Assembly (NCBI GenBank): GCA_934277695.1
Contig: CAKQVG010000001.1
Location: forward strand, 496,001-560,000
Length of the DNA: 64,000 nt
DNA from: CAG-238 sp934277695
GTDB taxonomy: Bacteria; Bacillota; Clostridia; Peptostreptococcales; Anaerovoracaceae
Direction of reading: 5' to 3'
Made by a program: the position numbers and the translations under genes. The notes beneath the pieces were generated by a model. The model was not told the DNA's origin and did not search any database. It worked only from the letters and a program-made list of their open reading frames with translations. Shown piece after piece: positions 33,707 to 42,030 of this stretch. Position 1 is the stretch's first letter. Every line of letters begins with the position of its first letter.

Positions 33707-35062
33707 TTACAGGCATTTGCTGGAGTGTTTCCAAATACCCATCTGCTCCGCTTCCTTAACGAGCTCGTCTCTGAAGTCCGGATGCGCTATGCTGATAAGC
33801 ATTTCGGCTCTTTCCCATGTAGATTTGCCTTTAAGGTTTACCGCTCCGTATTCGGTTACAATATAATTTGTTGCCATTCGCGGTGTCGTAACGATTGCGC
33901 CCCTAGGGAGTACCGGTGAAATCAAGGACTCGAGTTTTCCGTCCTTGCGCATTCTCGTTGACGGTGTGCAAAGGAAACTCTGTCCTCCTTTGGACTGATA
34001 AGCACCGAGTACGAAGTCAAGCTGTCCGCCGGTTCCGCTTATCTGCTGATGTCCCGCCGATTCCGAGCAAACCTGCCCATAAAGGTCAACCTGTATACAG
34101 CTGTTTACCGATACGAAGTTTGGAATCTGTGCAATTGTTGCGATGTTGTTTACATAGTCAACCGGTGCATTACAGCAAATCGGATTATCATCTATAAAGT
34201 CATACAGTCTCTTGCTTCCTCCGGCAAAAGTATATACGGCCTTACCTTTATCTATCGGTTTGTTTCCGGTCAGTTTGCCGGCATCAAAAAGGTCAACATA
34301 TGCATCTGTGAACATTTCTGTGTGTGCGTTGATATTTCTTAAGTCGGACTCCGCAATCATCTGGCCAATGCAAAGCGGAAGGCTTCCGATTCCGAGCTGA
34401 AGGGTGCTGTGGCTCTTAATCTTGTCAACCACATGTGCCGCGATAAGCTTATCCGTTTCCGAAGGCTCCTTTGCAGGAAGTTCTGCAAGCGGTGTATTGC
34501 TTCCCTCTACAACATAGTCGATTCCGTACAGATTAAGCTGTGTCTGATATCCATGTGCAATCGGCATGTTTTCATTAACTTCAACAATAATTTTTTTCGC
34601 AGACTTGATAACTCCCCACATATCTGCAACCTGAGGTCCAAGGTTGAAATTACCGTGTTCATCCATCGGAGCAACCTGGAACATCGCAATATCGATTCCG
34701 CAGTCATTGTTTACCCAGAAAAATGGCAATTCACAGAACATCATAGGAATGTACCAGCAGCGACCGTCCCTGTTCATGTTTCTGTCATGTGCATTGAAAT
34801 GCGCGGATTCAAAACGTACCTGCTCATTGCTTTCTGTCGCAAGGTAGGTTTCAAACGGTTTCTCTCTTACCGTAACTGTGCTTATTACCGTGATATCCTG
34901 AAGTTCGTCTGCTCTCTCGGCAATCGCCTTGTCAATGTCAATAATGGATCCGCATCCAAGCCCGAAGTGGAGTCTGTCTCCGTTTTGTACCATAGCGGCT
35001 GCCTGATCTGCGGTAATCAGTTTTTTCTTATACTCCTGTGCTAAATTCGATACTTTATACAT
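33707..35062 (-). CDS. Acyl-CoA:acetate CoA-transferase (butyryl-CoA / 4-hydroxybutyrate type)
   Basis: A 451-residue class I CoA-transferase. The active-site glutamate is E249 in NINAHTEMFTDAYVDL, and SGTGGQLDFVLGAYQSKGGQSF is the glycine-rich CoA-site block. The family includes butyryl-CoA:acetate CoA-transferase and 4-hydroxybutyrate CoA-transferase; the GTGGQLDFVLGAY stretch favours these over acetyl-CoA hydrolase. It would swap CoA between acetate and an acyl-CoA at the end of amino acid fermentation. It stands alone with its own promoter. Confidence 0.88.
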   Translation of the reverse strand: MYKVSNLAQEYKKKLITADQAAAMVQNGDRLHFGLGCGSIIDIDKAIAERADELQDITVISTVTVREKPFETYLATESNEQVRFESAHFNAHDRNMNRDGRCWYIPMMFCELPFFWVNNDCGIDIAMFQVAPMDEHGNFNLGPQVADMWGVIKSAKKIIVEVNENMPIAHGYQTQLNLYGIDYVVEGSNTPLAELPAKEPSETDKLIAAHVVDKIKSHSTLQLGIGSLPLCIGQMIAESDLRNINAHTEMFTDAYVDLFDAGKLTGNKPIDKGKAVYTFAGGSKRLYDFIDDNPICCNAPVDYVNNIATIAQIPNFVSVNSCIQVDLYGQVCSESAGHQQISGTGGQLDFVLGAYQSKGGQSFLCTPSTRMRKDGKLESLISPVLPRGAIVTTPRMATNYIVTEYGAVNLKGKSTWERAEMLISIAHPDFRDELVKEAEQMGIWKHSSKCL

Positions 35063-35113
35063 CCTTTACCTCTCAAAATCTTTTGATTGTTAAATTTTCA
35101 ACATAACAAATAC

Positions 35114-35142
35114 AGTATACAATATTTCTTTTAAAATAACAA
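35114..35142 (-). promoter_or_regulatory. Promoter of the CoA-transferase gene
   Basis: On the minus strand TTGTTA, a 17-base spacer, then TATACT, about 50 bases before the start codon. Confidence 0.75.
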
Positions 35143-35256
35143 CCTTATTATTTGTCTTTTTTGCTTGTTTTTGTGGTCTTTTTAAAATACAAAAAAGGGG
35201 TACTCATCTTGAGCATTTTGTGGTAGAATATCTAAGTGTGGATGGTTCTCCGCTCG

Positions 35257-35305
35257 ACCCCTTAGGCCTTCACCAACTTAATATGTCTCCGTAGTTAAAT
35301 GGATA
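35257..35305 (+). repeat. 49-bp direct repeat, copy 1 (5' part of tRNA-Arg with its leader)
   Basis: Identical by eye to 35439-35487, which covers the leader and first 21 bases of the tRNA-Arg gene. The tRNA sequence is not continued after this copy, so it is a 5' fragment only. The offset is 182 bases. Confidence 0.9.
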
Positions 35306-35370
35306 AGCGAACCTCGTTTCACCTGCGAAATCAAAGATTTCGGGTGAAAGTGAGAACCGCGATACTCGCT
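35306..35370 (+). other. Large stem-loop inside the tRNA repeat region
   Basis: TTTCACC-TG-CGAAATC pairs with GATTTCG-GGTGAAA around an AAA loop (14 bp, 35317-35349). Outer AGCGA and TCGCT arms (35306-35310 and 35366-35370) can close it. No reading frame of note. Confidence 0.7.
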
Positions 35371-35405
35371 ATGGCTCGTATTAACAGTGCTCCTTAATCA
35401 TATGT

Positions 35406-35440
35406 TGCTTTAGGAGAGCACTTCCGGTTTTCCATTTAAC
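35406..35440 (-). repeat. Inverted partial copy of the tRNA-Arg D-arm to anticodon arm
   Basis: On the minus strand this reads GTTAAATGGA, then eight or nine unrelated bases, then GTGCTCTCCTAAAGCA. The first is identical to tRNA bases 35476-35485 and the second to 35493-35508. It is a head-to-head remnant of the same tRNA gene. Confidence 0.8.
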
Positions 35441-35487
35441 CCCTTAGGCCTTCACCAACTTAATATGTCTCCGTAGTTAAATGGATA
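35439..35487 (+). repeat. 49-bp direct repeat, copy 2 (overlaps the intact tRNA-Arg)
   Basis: Second copy of the repeat at 35257-35305. It includes the leader CCTTAGGCCTTCACC and the acceptor and D-arm of the tRNA. Confidence 0.9.
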
Positions 35488-35541
35488 TAACAGTGCTCTC
35501 CTAAAGCATAGTTGGCGGTTCGATTCCGCCCGGGGATACCA
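35467..35541 (+). tRNA. tRNA-Arg (anticodon CCT)
   Basis: The acceptor stem GTCTCCG pairs with CGGGGAT (with G-U pairs), followed by A and an encoded CCA. The anticodon stem GTGCT/AGCAT holds the loop CTCCTAA, anticodon CCT, reading AGG. The T arm GGCGG-TTCGATT-CCGCC is standard. It is followed by a strong terminator. Confidence 0.93.
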
Positions 35542-35545
35542 AAGT

Positions 35546-35581
35546 AAAACCCTTGAAATTTCAGCAACTTCAAGGGTTTTT
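35546..35581. terminator. Bidirectional terminator between tRNA-Arg and the lysA-like gene
   Basis: AAAACCCTTGAA pairs perfectly with TTCAAGGGTTTT (12 bp, 11-base loop), with T runs on both strands. Confidence 0.88.
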
Positions 35582-35601
35582 CGTTTGATTCGATTTTGTA
35601 T

Positions 35602-36903
35602 TTATATGTCTCTTTCCGCCATATCTTCAAAGGTTTCGCGGCGAACCGCCAAATAGTCTTTTCCGTCTGCAAGCATCACAACCGGTGGTCTTGCCACTTT
35701 GTTATAATTGGATGCCATCGAGTAGTTGTATGCTCCCGTGGTCAGAACCGCAATGATGTCATTTCTCGTAATGCTTTCCGGGAACATGACATTTTCCTGG
35801 ATAATATCACCGGATTCGCAGCACCGGCCCACAAGAGAGGCTTTGAAGCTATGCGGCTCGTCCATTTTGTTCGCTGTCAAGCAGGTATAGGATGACTTGT
35901 ACAACGCAAACCTCGGATTGTCCGGCATGCCGCCGTCTATGGACACATAGTTTTTATATCCCGGGATGCTTTTTATCGTCCCAACCGTATACAGAGTCAT
36001 TCCGGCGTCTCCGACAAGCGAGCGGCCCGGCTCCATGCGGATTTCGGGTACTTCGAGGGAAAGTTCTGCACAGATCTTTTTAACCCTGTCTGCTACTTCG
36101 CTTATCTTGGTCGCAATATCAAGTTCCGGATCATCTTCCGTATACCGTACGCCGTAGCCTCCTCCGAGGTCAAGCTGCGTTGCTGTGTATCCGTATTGGT
36201 CTCTTACAGATGCAATGAAGCGAAGCATAACTTCTGCTCCCCGTTCAAATACATCCTCGTCGAAAATTTGGGAACCCAAGTGGCAATGGAAGCCCACCAA
36301 ATTAACATGCTCTTTTTGGAGCGTCTGCCTTGTAATTTCGTCAGCTTGTCCGGTTTCGATCGCAGAGCCGAATTTTGAATCGACTTTTCCGGTCGCAACC
36401 GCTTCATAAGTATGCGTATCGATTCCCGGCGTCAACCTAAGGAGAATATCCTGCGTGATATTCCGTCTTGCCGCTTCTCTTTCGATTGCGTTAACCTCCT
36501 CGATGTTATCTGCAACAAAATAGCCAATGCCTTTTTCGATTGCGTATTTTATATCTGCGTCCGTCTTGTTATTTGAATGAAAATATGCTTTTTTTAAATC
36601 AAATCCGGCAATTGACGCTGTGTAGATTTCGCCGCATGATACAACGTCAATGCCCAATCCCTCTTCGTCAATGATTTGATAAAGCCTTTTAAACGCACAT
36701 GCTTTCGATGCAAATAAAGCTTCGGCCTTGGCACCGAAGTTTTCCTTGAGTGCCGTTTGGTAAATCCTGCATTTTTGCCGAATTTTCATTTCATCCATCA
36801 GGTAAAGCGGCGTGTCGTATTTTTCAGCCAGCTTCACCGTATCAACTCCTGCAAATTGTAAATGTGTTCCATCTTTTGATACAGTCAAGTTATCACAAAT
36901 CAT
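35602..36903 (-). CDS. lysA: Diaminopimelate decarboxylase or related basic amino acid decarboxylase
   Basis: A 433-residue fold type III PLP enzyme. The PLP lysine is K67 in LFASKACA; GFHCHLGSQ, EPGRSLVGDAG and GRCCESGD (catalytic cysteine region) follow, and YNYSMASNYN ends the active site. These motifs match LysA, which makes lysine from meso-diaminopimelate. I chose the ATG at 36903 with GGAGGAAAA before it. It is last in the sigma-54 unit with a racemase, a DUF917 protein and an NhaC carrier, an unusual place for a lysine biosynthesis gene, so a catabolic role on another D- or L-diamino acid is possible. Confidence 0.82.
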   Translation of the reverse strand: MICDNLTVSKDGTHLQFAGVDTVKLAEKYDTPLYLMDEMKIRQKCRIYQTALKENFGAKAEALFASKACAFKRLYQIIDEEGLGIDVVSCGEIYTASIAGFDLKKAYFHSNNKTDADIKYAIEKGIGYFVADNIEEVNAIEREAARRNITQDILLRLTPGIDTHTYEAVATGKVDSKFGSAIETGQADEITRQTLQKEHVNLVGFHCHLGSQIFDEDVFERGAEVMLRFIASVRDQYGYTATQLDLGGGYGVRYTEDDPELDIATKISEVADRVKKICAELSLEVPEIRMEPGRSLVGDAGMTLYTVGTIKSIPGYKNYVSIDGGMPDNPRFALYKSSYTCLTANKMDEPHSFKASLVGRCCESGDIIQENVMFPESITRNDIIAVLTTGAYNYSMASNYNKVARPPVVMLADGKDYLAVRRETFEDMAERDI

Positions 36904-36922
36904 TTTTTTCCTCCGATTTTTC

Positions 36923-38404
36923 TTACATCTCGATTGGTTTTGAAATTTTCTCTTTTCCGAAGAAAGTCTTTTCAACCTTGTTGCCATCCTTGTCTCTGAA
37001 GATCAATGCCTTTCCGCAGAATGCGAAGGCAATGGACACGAGCGGATTCAGCCAGCAGAGTATTGCATACGGCAGATATGCCAGTGTTGCAACTCCAAAC
37101 AGGCCGGTGAAGTACGCACCTGATGTAGCCCATGGTACGATTGCAACGAAAAGAGTTCCGCCTTCTTCACAGCATCTGGAAAGAATGCTTCTGTCAAGGC
37201 CGACTCTGTCAAATGCCTCTCCAAACAGTGTTCCTGTAAGCAGAATTGCCGAGTAGGAATCTCCGGTTACCATTGTAATGAACATCGCTGTGATAATTGC
37301 GGCCACGATCATCGGTGCCGGCTTGTGTATCTTCTTTGTAATCGCGATAACGATTGCATTCAGATAACCTACGCCTTGCAGGATTCCCGCAAGTGAAATT
37401 ACAATGATTGCCAATGAGAATGTCCACATCATGCTCTGAAGGCCGCCGCGGTTCAAGATTGGTGCGATCATTTCATTTACACCGTCAATGGAGAATCCGT
37501 AGTTGAGGTATGTAAATATGCTCGGAATGCTCTCTCCCTGTACAAAGATTGCAACCAGTGCCCCCGCAAATATCCCGCTGTACATTGCAACGAGCGGATG
37601 CCATTTTCTTACCGACAGCACTACCGTAATGATAATCGGAATCATCGTCCAAATGGATAAATTAAAGTTTGCTGCCAAATCCTGCATAATCAGATCGATT
37701 GTTTCCAAATCAGCTGCCGTTTCTTTTACGCGGATTCCCATAAAAATGAAGAATGCCAATGTGATAAGATAGGTCGGTGCTGTTGTTTTGGTCATTGAAT
37801 GTATGTGTGACCACAGGTCGGTTCCCGCTCCGATAGGCGCCAGGTTTGTACTGTCGGAAATCGGTGACATTTTATCTCCGAAGAGAGCACCGCATACGAT
37901 CATGCCCGCGGTTGCGGCAGGATTGATTCCAAGGGATGCACCGATGCCCATGAATACAATTCCGAGTGTGCTTGCCGTTCCCCATGAGGTTCCGACTGCC
38001 ATGGACATAACGGAACAAAGAATAAGTCCAGCCGGCAGAAAAAGCGCCGGTGTTATACATTTCAATCCGTAGTAAACAAGTGCCGGTATTGTTCCTGCTG
38101 CAATCCAGGAACCTACAACTGCGCCCACGGAAATCAGTATGAGCATCGCAGGCATTGTTCTCCAAATATTATAAAGCATAAATTTTTCAAGCTCAATAAA
38201 TTTATACCCGAGTTTCTTGGACATCAGTACGACAACAACCAACCCCGTTAATGCTGTAATTACAGTATCAACCTTAAAAACGATCAGACCCAAACATACT
38301 ATAATAAGAAATGCCAGGCACGTCGCTAACGAATATCCGAACGACGGAATTTTTCCTCCGCCTACCGGCTGATCTACTTCAGTCTTTTTAAAGTCCTCTT
38401 TCAT
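36923..38404 (-). CDS. NhaC-family Na+/H+ antiporter-like transporter
   Basis: A 493-residue membrane protein with about 12 hydrophobic segments. GTSWGTASTLGIVFMGIG and CGALFGDKMSPISDSTNLAP are the NhaC signature blocks. Family members exchange sodium for protons or for organic acids such as malate or lactate. Set between a DUF917 gene and a decarboxylase gene, it may be a substrate/product exchanger of this pathway, not a housekeeping antiporter. The gaps to its neighbours are 17 and 19 bases. Confidence 0.85.
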   Translation of the reverse strand: MKEDFKKTEVDQPVGGGKIPSFGYSLATCLAFLIIVCLGLIVFKVDTVITALTGLVVVVLMSKKLGYKFIELEKFMLYNIWRTMPAMLILISVGAVVGSWIAAGTIPALVYYGLKCITPALFLPAGLILCSVMSMAVGTSWGTASTLGIVFMGIGASLGINPAATAGMIVCGALFGDKMSPISDSTNLAPIGAGTDLWSHIHSMTKTTAPTYLITLAFFIFMGIRVKETAADLETIDLIMQDLAANFNLSIWTMIPIIITVVLSVRKWHPLVAMYSGIFAGALVAIFVQGESIPSIFTYLNYGFSIDGVNEMIAPILNRGGLQSMMWTFSLAIIVISLAGILQGVGYLNAIVIAITKKIHKPAPMIVAAIITAMFITMVTGDSYSAILLTGTLFGEAFDRVGLDRSILSRCCEEGGTLFVAIVPWATSGAYFTGLFGVATLAYLPYAILCWLNPLVSIAFAFCGKALIFRDKDGNKVEKTFFGKEKISKPIEM

Positions 38405-38421
38405 TTTTGTTCTCCTGTCTT

Positions 38422-39528
38422 TTAAATTTCCTTGTACTCAATATCAAATCCAAAATATTGCGGGTCAATATATTTTTTGATTTTTTCGTCTCTCAAAATA
38501 GGCAGGCACGCCTTTTGGTATACAGCAATTCTGGTTCCCTCAACGATGTCATCGTTTCTGAGCGGAACAACCGTATCCGGCTCGATTGTGCATATCAGGT
38601 CAGGGCTTGAAACTTTGTATTCGCCATCAATCCATACAATGTGTGTTTCATTTTTGAAATACATTTTGAGTTCATGCCCTGCGTACTCGTTTTCCCCTTT
38701 CAGATAATGGTAACCCATGTAGTATCCGTTTTCGTCAACCCAGTCTTTTCTTACGGTGACGCCTTCAAATATCTTTTTCATCCCCAATTCACTGACAAGT
38801 TCCGGCAATTTCTTCGGATCGGCCTTTGCCTCTTCAATCAATTCTCCTGCGCGATAGGCCTGACTTACGGAGCCTTTTACAATCAATCGCTTTAGCTGCT
38901 TTCCCGTGATAGGAAATCCCGCTATCGCTGTAGAACCGAAAGCAACTTCGCTGAGGTACTTGCCCATTCTTTCACCTATCGTTAGGGAAATTGCACTCTT
39001 GATTATGCTGATATTGCCGTATTTATCAAAGCTTACCGCAGGACAAAGATTTACATCTTCTTTCTGCAAACTTATTTGGAAAATTTCCGGGATCGCTCTT
39101 CCGGCATAGTCCCCATCCACGATTTTTTTGCCCATCATTGTGGCAACAGCCATCGGGGCCGGTAAGTTGGAGCCTCCAACCTCCAGCGGAACCACGATAT
39201 CAACATGTTTGCCTGTGTATTCTTCCCACTCGGAGATTGCATTCATCATGTTCGTCTTAAATTTCTTGTCGGTTAATCCGAGTTTTTTCATCTGTTCTTC
39301 CTTTTCGGGAGTCATGGGTGCCGTTGAGCCCATTAGGAATGTGCAAATGGCTATTTCGTCATCTGCGATATCATCCACATCGCTCCATTCGATTTTTCCT
39401 TTTGCATCAAGTGCTTCTCCGAGCACTCTTAATCCTTCTGCCGGAAAACCACCGCCTCCCGTTCCTAAAAAGGTCGCCCCTTGAACAAATATTTTTGCTT
39501 CATCAATGCTTGAAATTCTGCCCTTCAT
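38422..39528 (-). CDS. DUF917 family protein (hydantoinase-associated)
   Basis: A 368-residue soluble protein. The glycine-rich GATFLGTGGGGFPAEGLRVL near residue 18 and EVGGSNLPAPMAVATMMGKKIVDGDYAGRAIPEI near 115-150 are the DUF917 signature (COG3535). Family proteins are found with hydantoinase/oxoprolinase-type genes and include an S-methyl thiohydantoin desulfurase, as I recall. The exact reaction here is unknown. It follows the racemase after 18 bases. Confidence 0.82.
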   Translation of the reverse strand: MKGRISSIDEAKIFVQGATFLGTGGGGFPAEGLRVLGEALDAKGKIEWSDVDDIADDEIAICTFLMGSTAPMTPEKEEQMKKLGLTDKKFKTNMMNAISEWEEYTGKHVDIVVPLEVGGSNLPAPMAVATMMGKKIVDGDYAGRAIPEIFQISLQKEDVNLCPAVSFDKYGNISIIKSAISLTIGERMGKYLSEVAFGSTAIAGFPITGKQLKRLIVKGSVSQAYRAGELIEEAKADPKKLPELVSELGMKKIFEGVTVRKDWVDENGYYMGYHYLKGENEYAGHELKMYFKNETHIVWIDGEYKVSSPDLICTIEPDTVVPLRNDDIVEGTRIAVYQKACLPILRDEKIKKYIDPQYFGFDIEYKEI

Positions 39529-39546
39529 TAATTTTTAACCTCTTTC

Positions 39547-40284
39547 TCATCTGTCTTTACGCGGAAGAATGTATTTCTTCTCGATTGGCTTAAGATAGGA
39601 AATATTGCTGTTTTTTACATTGCATGTAACAAGTGCTTCTATCATCTTAAGCGATGCCGCTGCCGGATCGATTACGGGTACCCGGTATCCATCTTTTTCG
39701 AGTTTTTCGGAGATTTTTTCCGCAAAACCGGCAAATCCTGTGCAGCCAAGCACAATGGTGTCGGCTCCGTCTTCTTCTATACAAGCTTTTGCTTCTTTAT
39801 AGAGTTTATTGAATATTTCATCGCTTCCGTCATTAATGCCGACTACCGGTATGTTTGCATTTCTGATGGAAACAAGCTTTGAGGAATGGATATATTCCAT
39901 GTTTTGCTTACGGATAAGCGGGACAATATTCGGAAGAATTGTCACAATTCCGATTTTTCTGCCAACCGCCGATGCGAGAGTCATGGACGCTTCACCTGAC
40001 CCCAACACCGGGATAGCCACGGCTTCTCTGCATGCATCAACAGCTGGGTTTGCAAAACAATAACTGATAATTCCGTCAAAGCCGTCTTTCTCCCCTTTGA
40101 TTGCTTCTTCAAGAACAAACGGAGCACTATAGACTAAATCGTATTCATTCTCTATCGATTCAGGGCCGAACTCCAAATGACGTGCTGTTATTTCAACACC
40201 CGGAAGTGCAAACTCTCTCAGAATCTCTTCTTCAAGGATATCCGGCCGTTCTGTAATAATAGGTCTGATAAACAGTATTTTCAT
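39547..40284 (-). CDS. Asp/Glu/hydantoin racemase family protein
   Basis: A 245-residue racemase-fold protein. Both catalytic cysteines are present: C76 in GIISYCFANPAVD and C181 in IVLGCTGFAGF. It is related to the racemase at 7775-8446 but diverged and slightly longer. It is the first gene after a sigma-54 promoter and is likely to epimerise the substrate of the DUF917 protein. AAAGGAGGGC precedes the ATG. Confidence 0.85.
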   Translation of the reverse strand: MKILFIRPIITERPDILEEEILREFALPGVEITARHLEFGPESIENEYDLVYSAPFVLEEAIKGEKDGFDGIISYCFANPAVDACREAVAIPVLGSGEASMTLASAVGRKIGIVTILPNIVPLIRKQNMEYIHSSKLVSIRNANIPVVGINDGSDEIFNKLYKEAKACIEEDGADTIVLGCTGFAGFAEKISEKLEKDGYRVPVIDPAAASLKMIEALVTCNVKNSNISYLKPIEKKYILPRKDR

Positions 40285-40325
40285 AATGCCCTCCTTTCAA
40301 TTTATTTGTCGACGCTATATAATTT

Positions 40326-40341
40326 TGCAAATTGTATGCCA
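40326..40341 (-). promoter_or_regulatory. Sigma-54 promoter of the racemase-DUF917-NhaC-lysA unit
   Basis: The minus strand reads TGGCATACAATTTGCA, matching TGGCAC-N5-TTGCA with one change. Start expected near 40314, a leader of about 30 bases. Confidence 0.87.
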
Positions 40342-40410
40342 ATGAAAAAAAACATTTTTTCCCCCACTTAAATAAAAGAACGCAGTCCGCCAAAGCGCTG
40401 CGCTCTCTGA

Positions 40411-40468
40411 TGTAAAATATTTTTACGACTTTGTAAATATTTTTTACATGATGTAAATTTATTTTACA
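40411..40468. promoter_or_regulatory. Three tandem TyrR-box-like dyads upstream of a sigma-54 promoter
   Basis: TGTAAA-N5-TTTAC[GA] occurs at 40411-40427, 40432-40448 and 40452-40468. The centres are 21 and 20 bases apart, two helix turns each. They lie about 100-150 bases upstream of the expected start, as enhancer sites do. The E. coli TyrR box is TGTAAA-N6-TTTACA. The last dyad overlaps the final codons of the TyrR-like gene. Confidence 0.8.
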
Positions 40469-42020
40469 GCTTTCTTTCCTTATACTTCATCGTAAGCGAT
40501 GTATGCGAAATGTTAAGATTTTGTGCGGCTTTTCTGTACGATCCGAATTCTTCCACTGCATCGACGATATATTCCAATTCAATCTCCCTGAGTTTTGCCG
40601 GCAAATCCACCGGATATTCATATCCGTATTTGGTACTGTTTTCTTTTTGCGGCATTACCGGTTTATTATTATCCAGTATGATATCTTGGTCTGTAATGAC
40701 CCGTTCTGTTACGAAAACAGCGCGTTCCAAAACATTCTTAAGTTCCCTTATATTTCCCGGCCAATTGTAACTCTTGAGTTTTTTCATTGCAGTTTCGGAT
40801 ATCGGCAGCACTTCGCGTTCGTTGTTCCTGCAAATATCTTCTACAAAGTAGCGGGTGAGCTTCTCGATATCACCTTCTCTGGCTCTGAGCGGCGGAATAT
40901 GAATCGGTATAATATTTAATCTGTAGTACAAATCTTCTCTGAACGAGTTGTCCGCAATCATATCCTCAAGGTTTCGGTTGGTTGCGGATATGATTCTGAC
41001 ATCAATATCCATTTCCTGTCTGCCCCCGATTCTTCTTATCTTCTTTTCCTGCAAAGCTCTGAGCAGTTTGGATTGAAGGTGCGGTGCCAGTTCTCCTATT
41101 TCATCCAGGAAAAGGGTACCCCCGGCCGCCTGTTCGAAAAATCCCTGCTTTCCGGCAGCATTTGCTCCCGTAAACGAACCTTTTTCATATCCGAAAAATT
41201 CACTTTCTATGAGCGTTTCGGGTATGGATGCACAATTGACCGCAATGAACGGCCCTTTTGCCCTGTCGCTTTCCATATGGATTGCCCTGGCAAACAGTTC
41301 TTTCCCGGTACCGCTTTCGCCTCTTAACATGACGGATGCGTTTGATTTTGCCACTTGTCTCGCCAAATTAATCGCTTCAATCAATGCCGGGCTTTCCCCC
41401 GTTATATTATCAAAGGTTACCATTGACGGACGCATGATGGTATTGATGAGATTTTTAATGTTCTCATATTTCTTTACAATCACAAAGATACTTGTGAGTT
41501 TGTTTTGCTCATTTTTTATTGGATTAACAAGAGCATAATATCGCTGCTCTTTTCCCTTTTCTTTTCGTGAGAATTCAATGGTTGACTGTGCGGCGATAGA
41601 TTCTACGGATGTCCTCTTTCCCCCGAAAAGCTCCTGCAGTGTACTGTTTATCCTGCTGCCCGTTTTCAGGAGTTGTTCTCCGGATTCATTATAACTTTCA
41701 ATATTTCCCAGTGCATCCGCTTTGATGATTGCATCATCAATACTATTTAGGAGCGTAGAAAGTTCCACTTCAATTCTTTCGTATTCCATGAGGTCGATAT
41801 ACGAAATACTTTCAATCTCCGGAACTCGTTCCTGCATAAACCGAAGGAAATCCTCCTCCGAATTTTCGTCATTCCATTCGATCTTGCAGCAAATGTATGG
41901 GTCGGATTCCATGGTTATTATGTTTATACCGTAGTCGGCAATGGCTCTAAGCACCAGAAATATCAGTCCCATTCTGTTCGGCGTTCCGTTTATTTTAATT
42001 CGTCTTACACTTTTTCCCAT
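40464..42020 (-). CDS. TyrR-like sigma-54-dependent activator (ACT, PAS, AAA+, HTH)
   Basis: A 518-residue regulator. An ACT-like domain (about 5-75, RRIKINGTPNRMGLIFLVLRAIADYGINI) is followed by a PAS domain (about 82-185) and an AAA+ domain with Walker A GESGTGKE (234-241), GSFTGA (281-286) and Walker B LFLDEIG. A TyrR-type helix-turn-helix ends it (YRKAAQNLNISHTSLTMKYKERKL). E. coli TyrR has lost the sigma-54 loop; here it is intact, so this should be a true sigma-54 activator sensing an amino acid or analogue. It is the last gene of the EamA-M20D unit. Confidence 0.88.
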   Translation of the reverse strand: MGKSVRRIKINGTPNRMGLIFLVLRAIADYGINIITMESDPYICCKIEWNDENSEEDFLRFMQERVPEIESISYIDLMEYERIEVELSTLLNSIDDAIIKADALGNIESYNESGEQLLKTGSRINSTLQELFGGKRTSVESIAAQSTIEFSRKEKGKEQRYYALVNPIKNEQNKLTSIFVIVKKYENIKNLINTIMRPSMVTFDNITGESPALIEAINLARQVAKSNASVMLRGESGTGKELFARAIHMESDRAKGPFIAVNCASIPETLIESEFFGYEKGSFTGANAAGKQGFFEQAAGGTLFLDEIGELAPHLQSKLLRALQEKKIRRIGGRQEMDIDVRIISATNRNLEDMIADNSFREDLYYRLNIIPIHIPPLRAREGDIEKLTRYFVEDICRNNEREVLPISETAMKKLKSYNWPGNIRELKNVLERAVFVTERVITDQDIILDNNKPVMPQKENSTKYGYEYPVDLPAKLREIELEYIVDAVEEFGSYRKAAQNLNISHTSLTMKYKERKL

Positions 42021-42030
42021 TGTTTATTCC

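Noticed and set aside
36923..38404. Housekeeping sodium/proton antiporter role for the NhaC-like gene
   Set aside because: It lies in the middle of a regulated catabolic unit, which favours a substrate or product exchanger; kept only as a family call.
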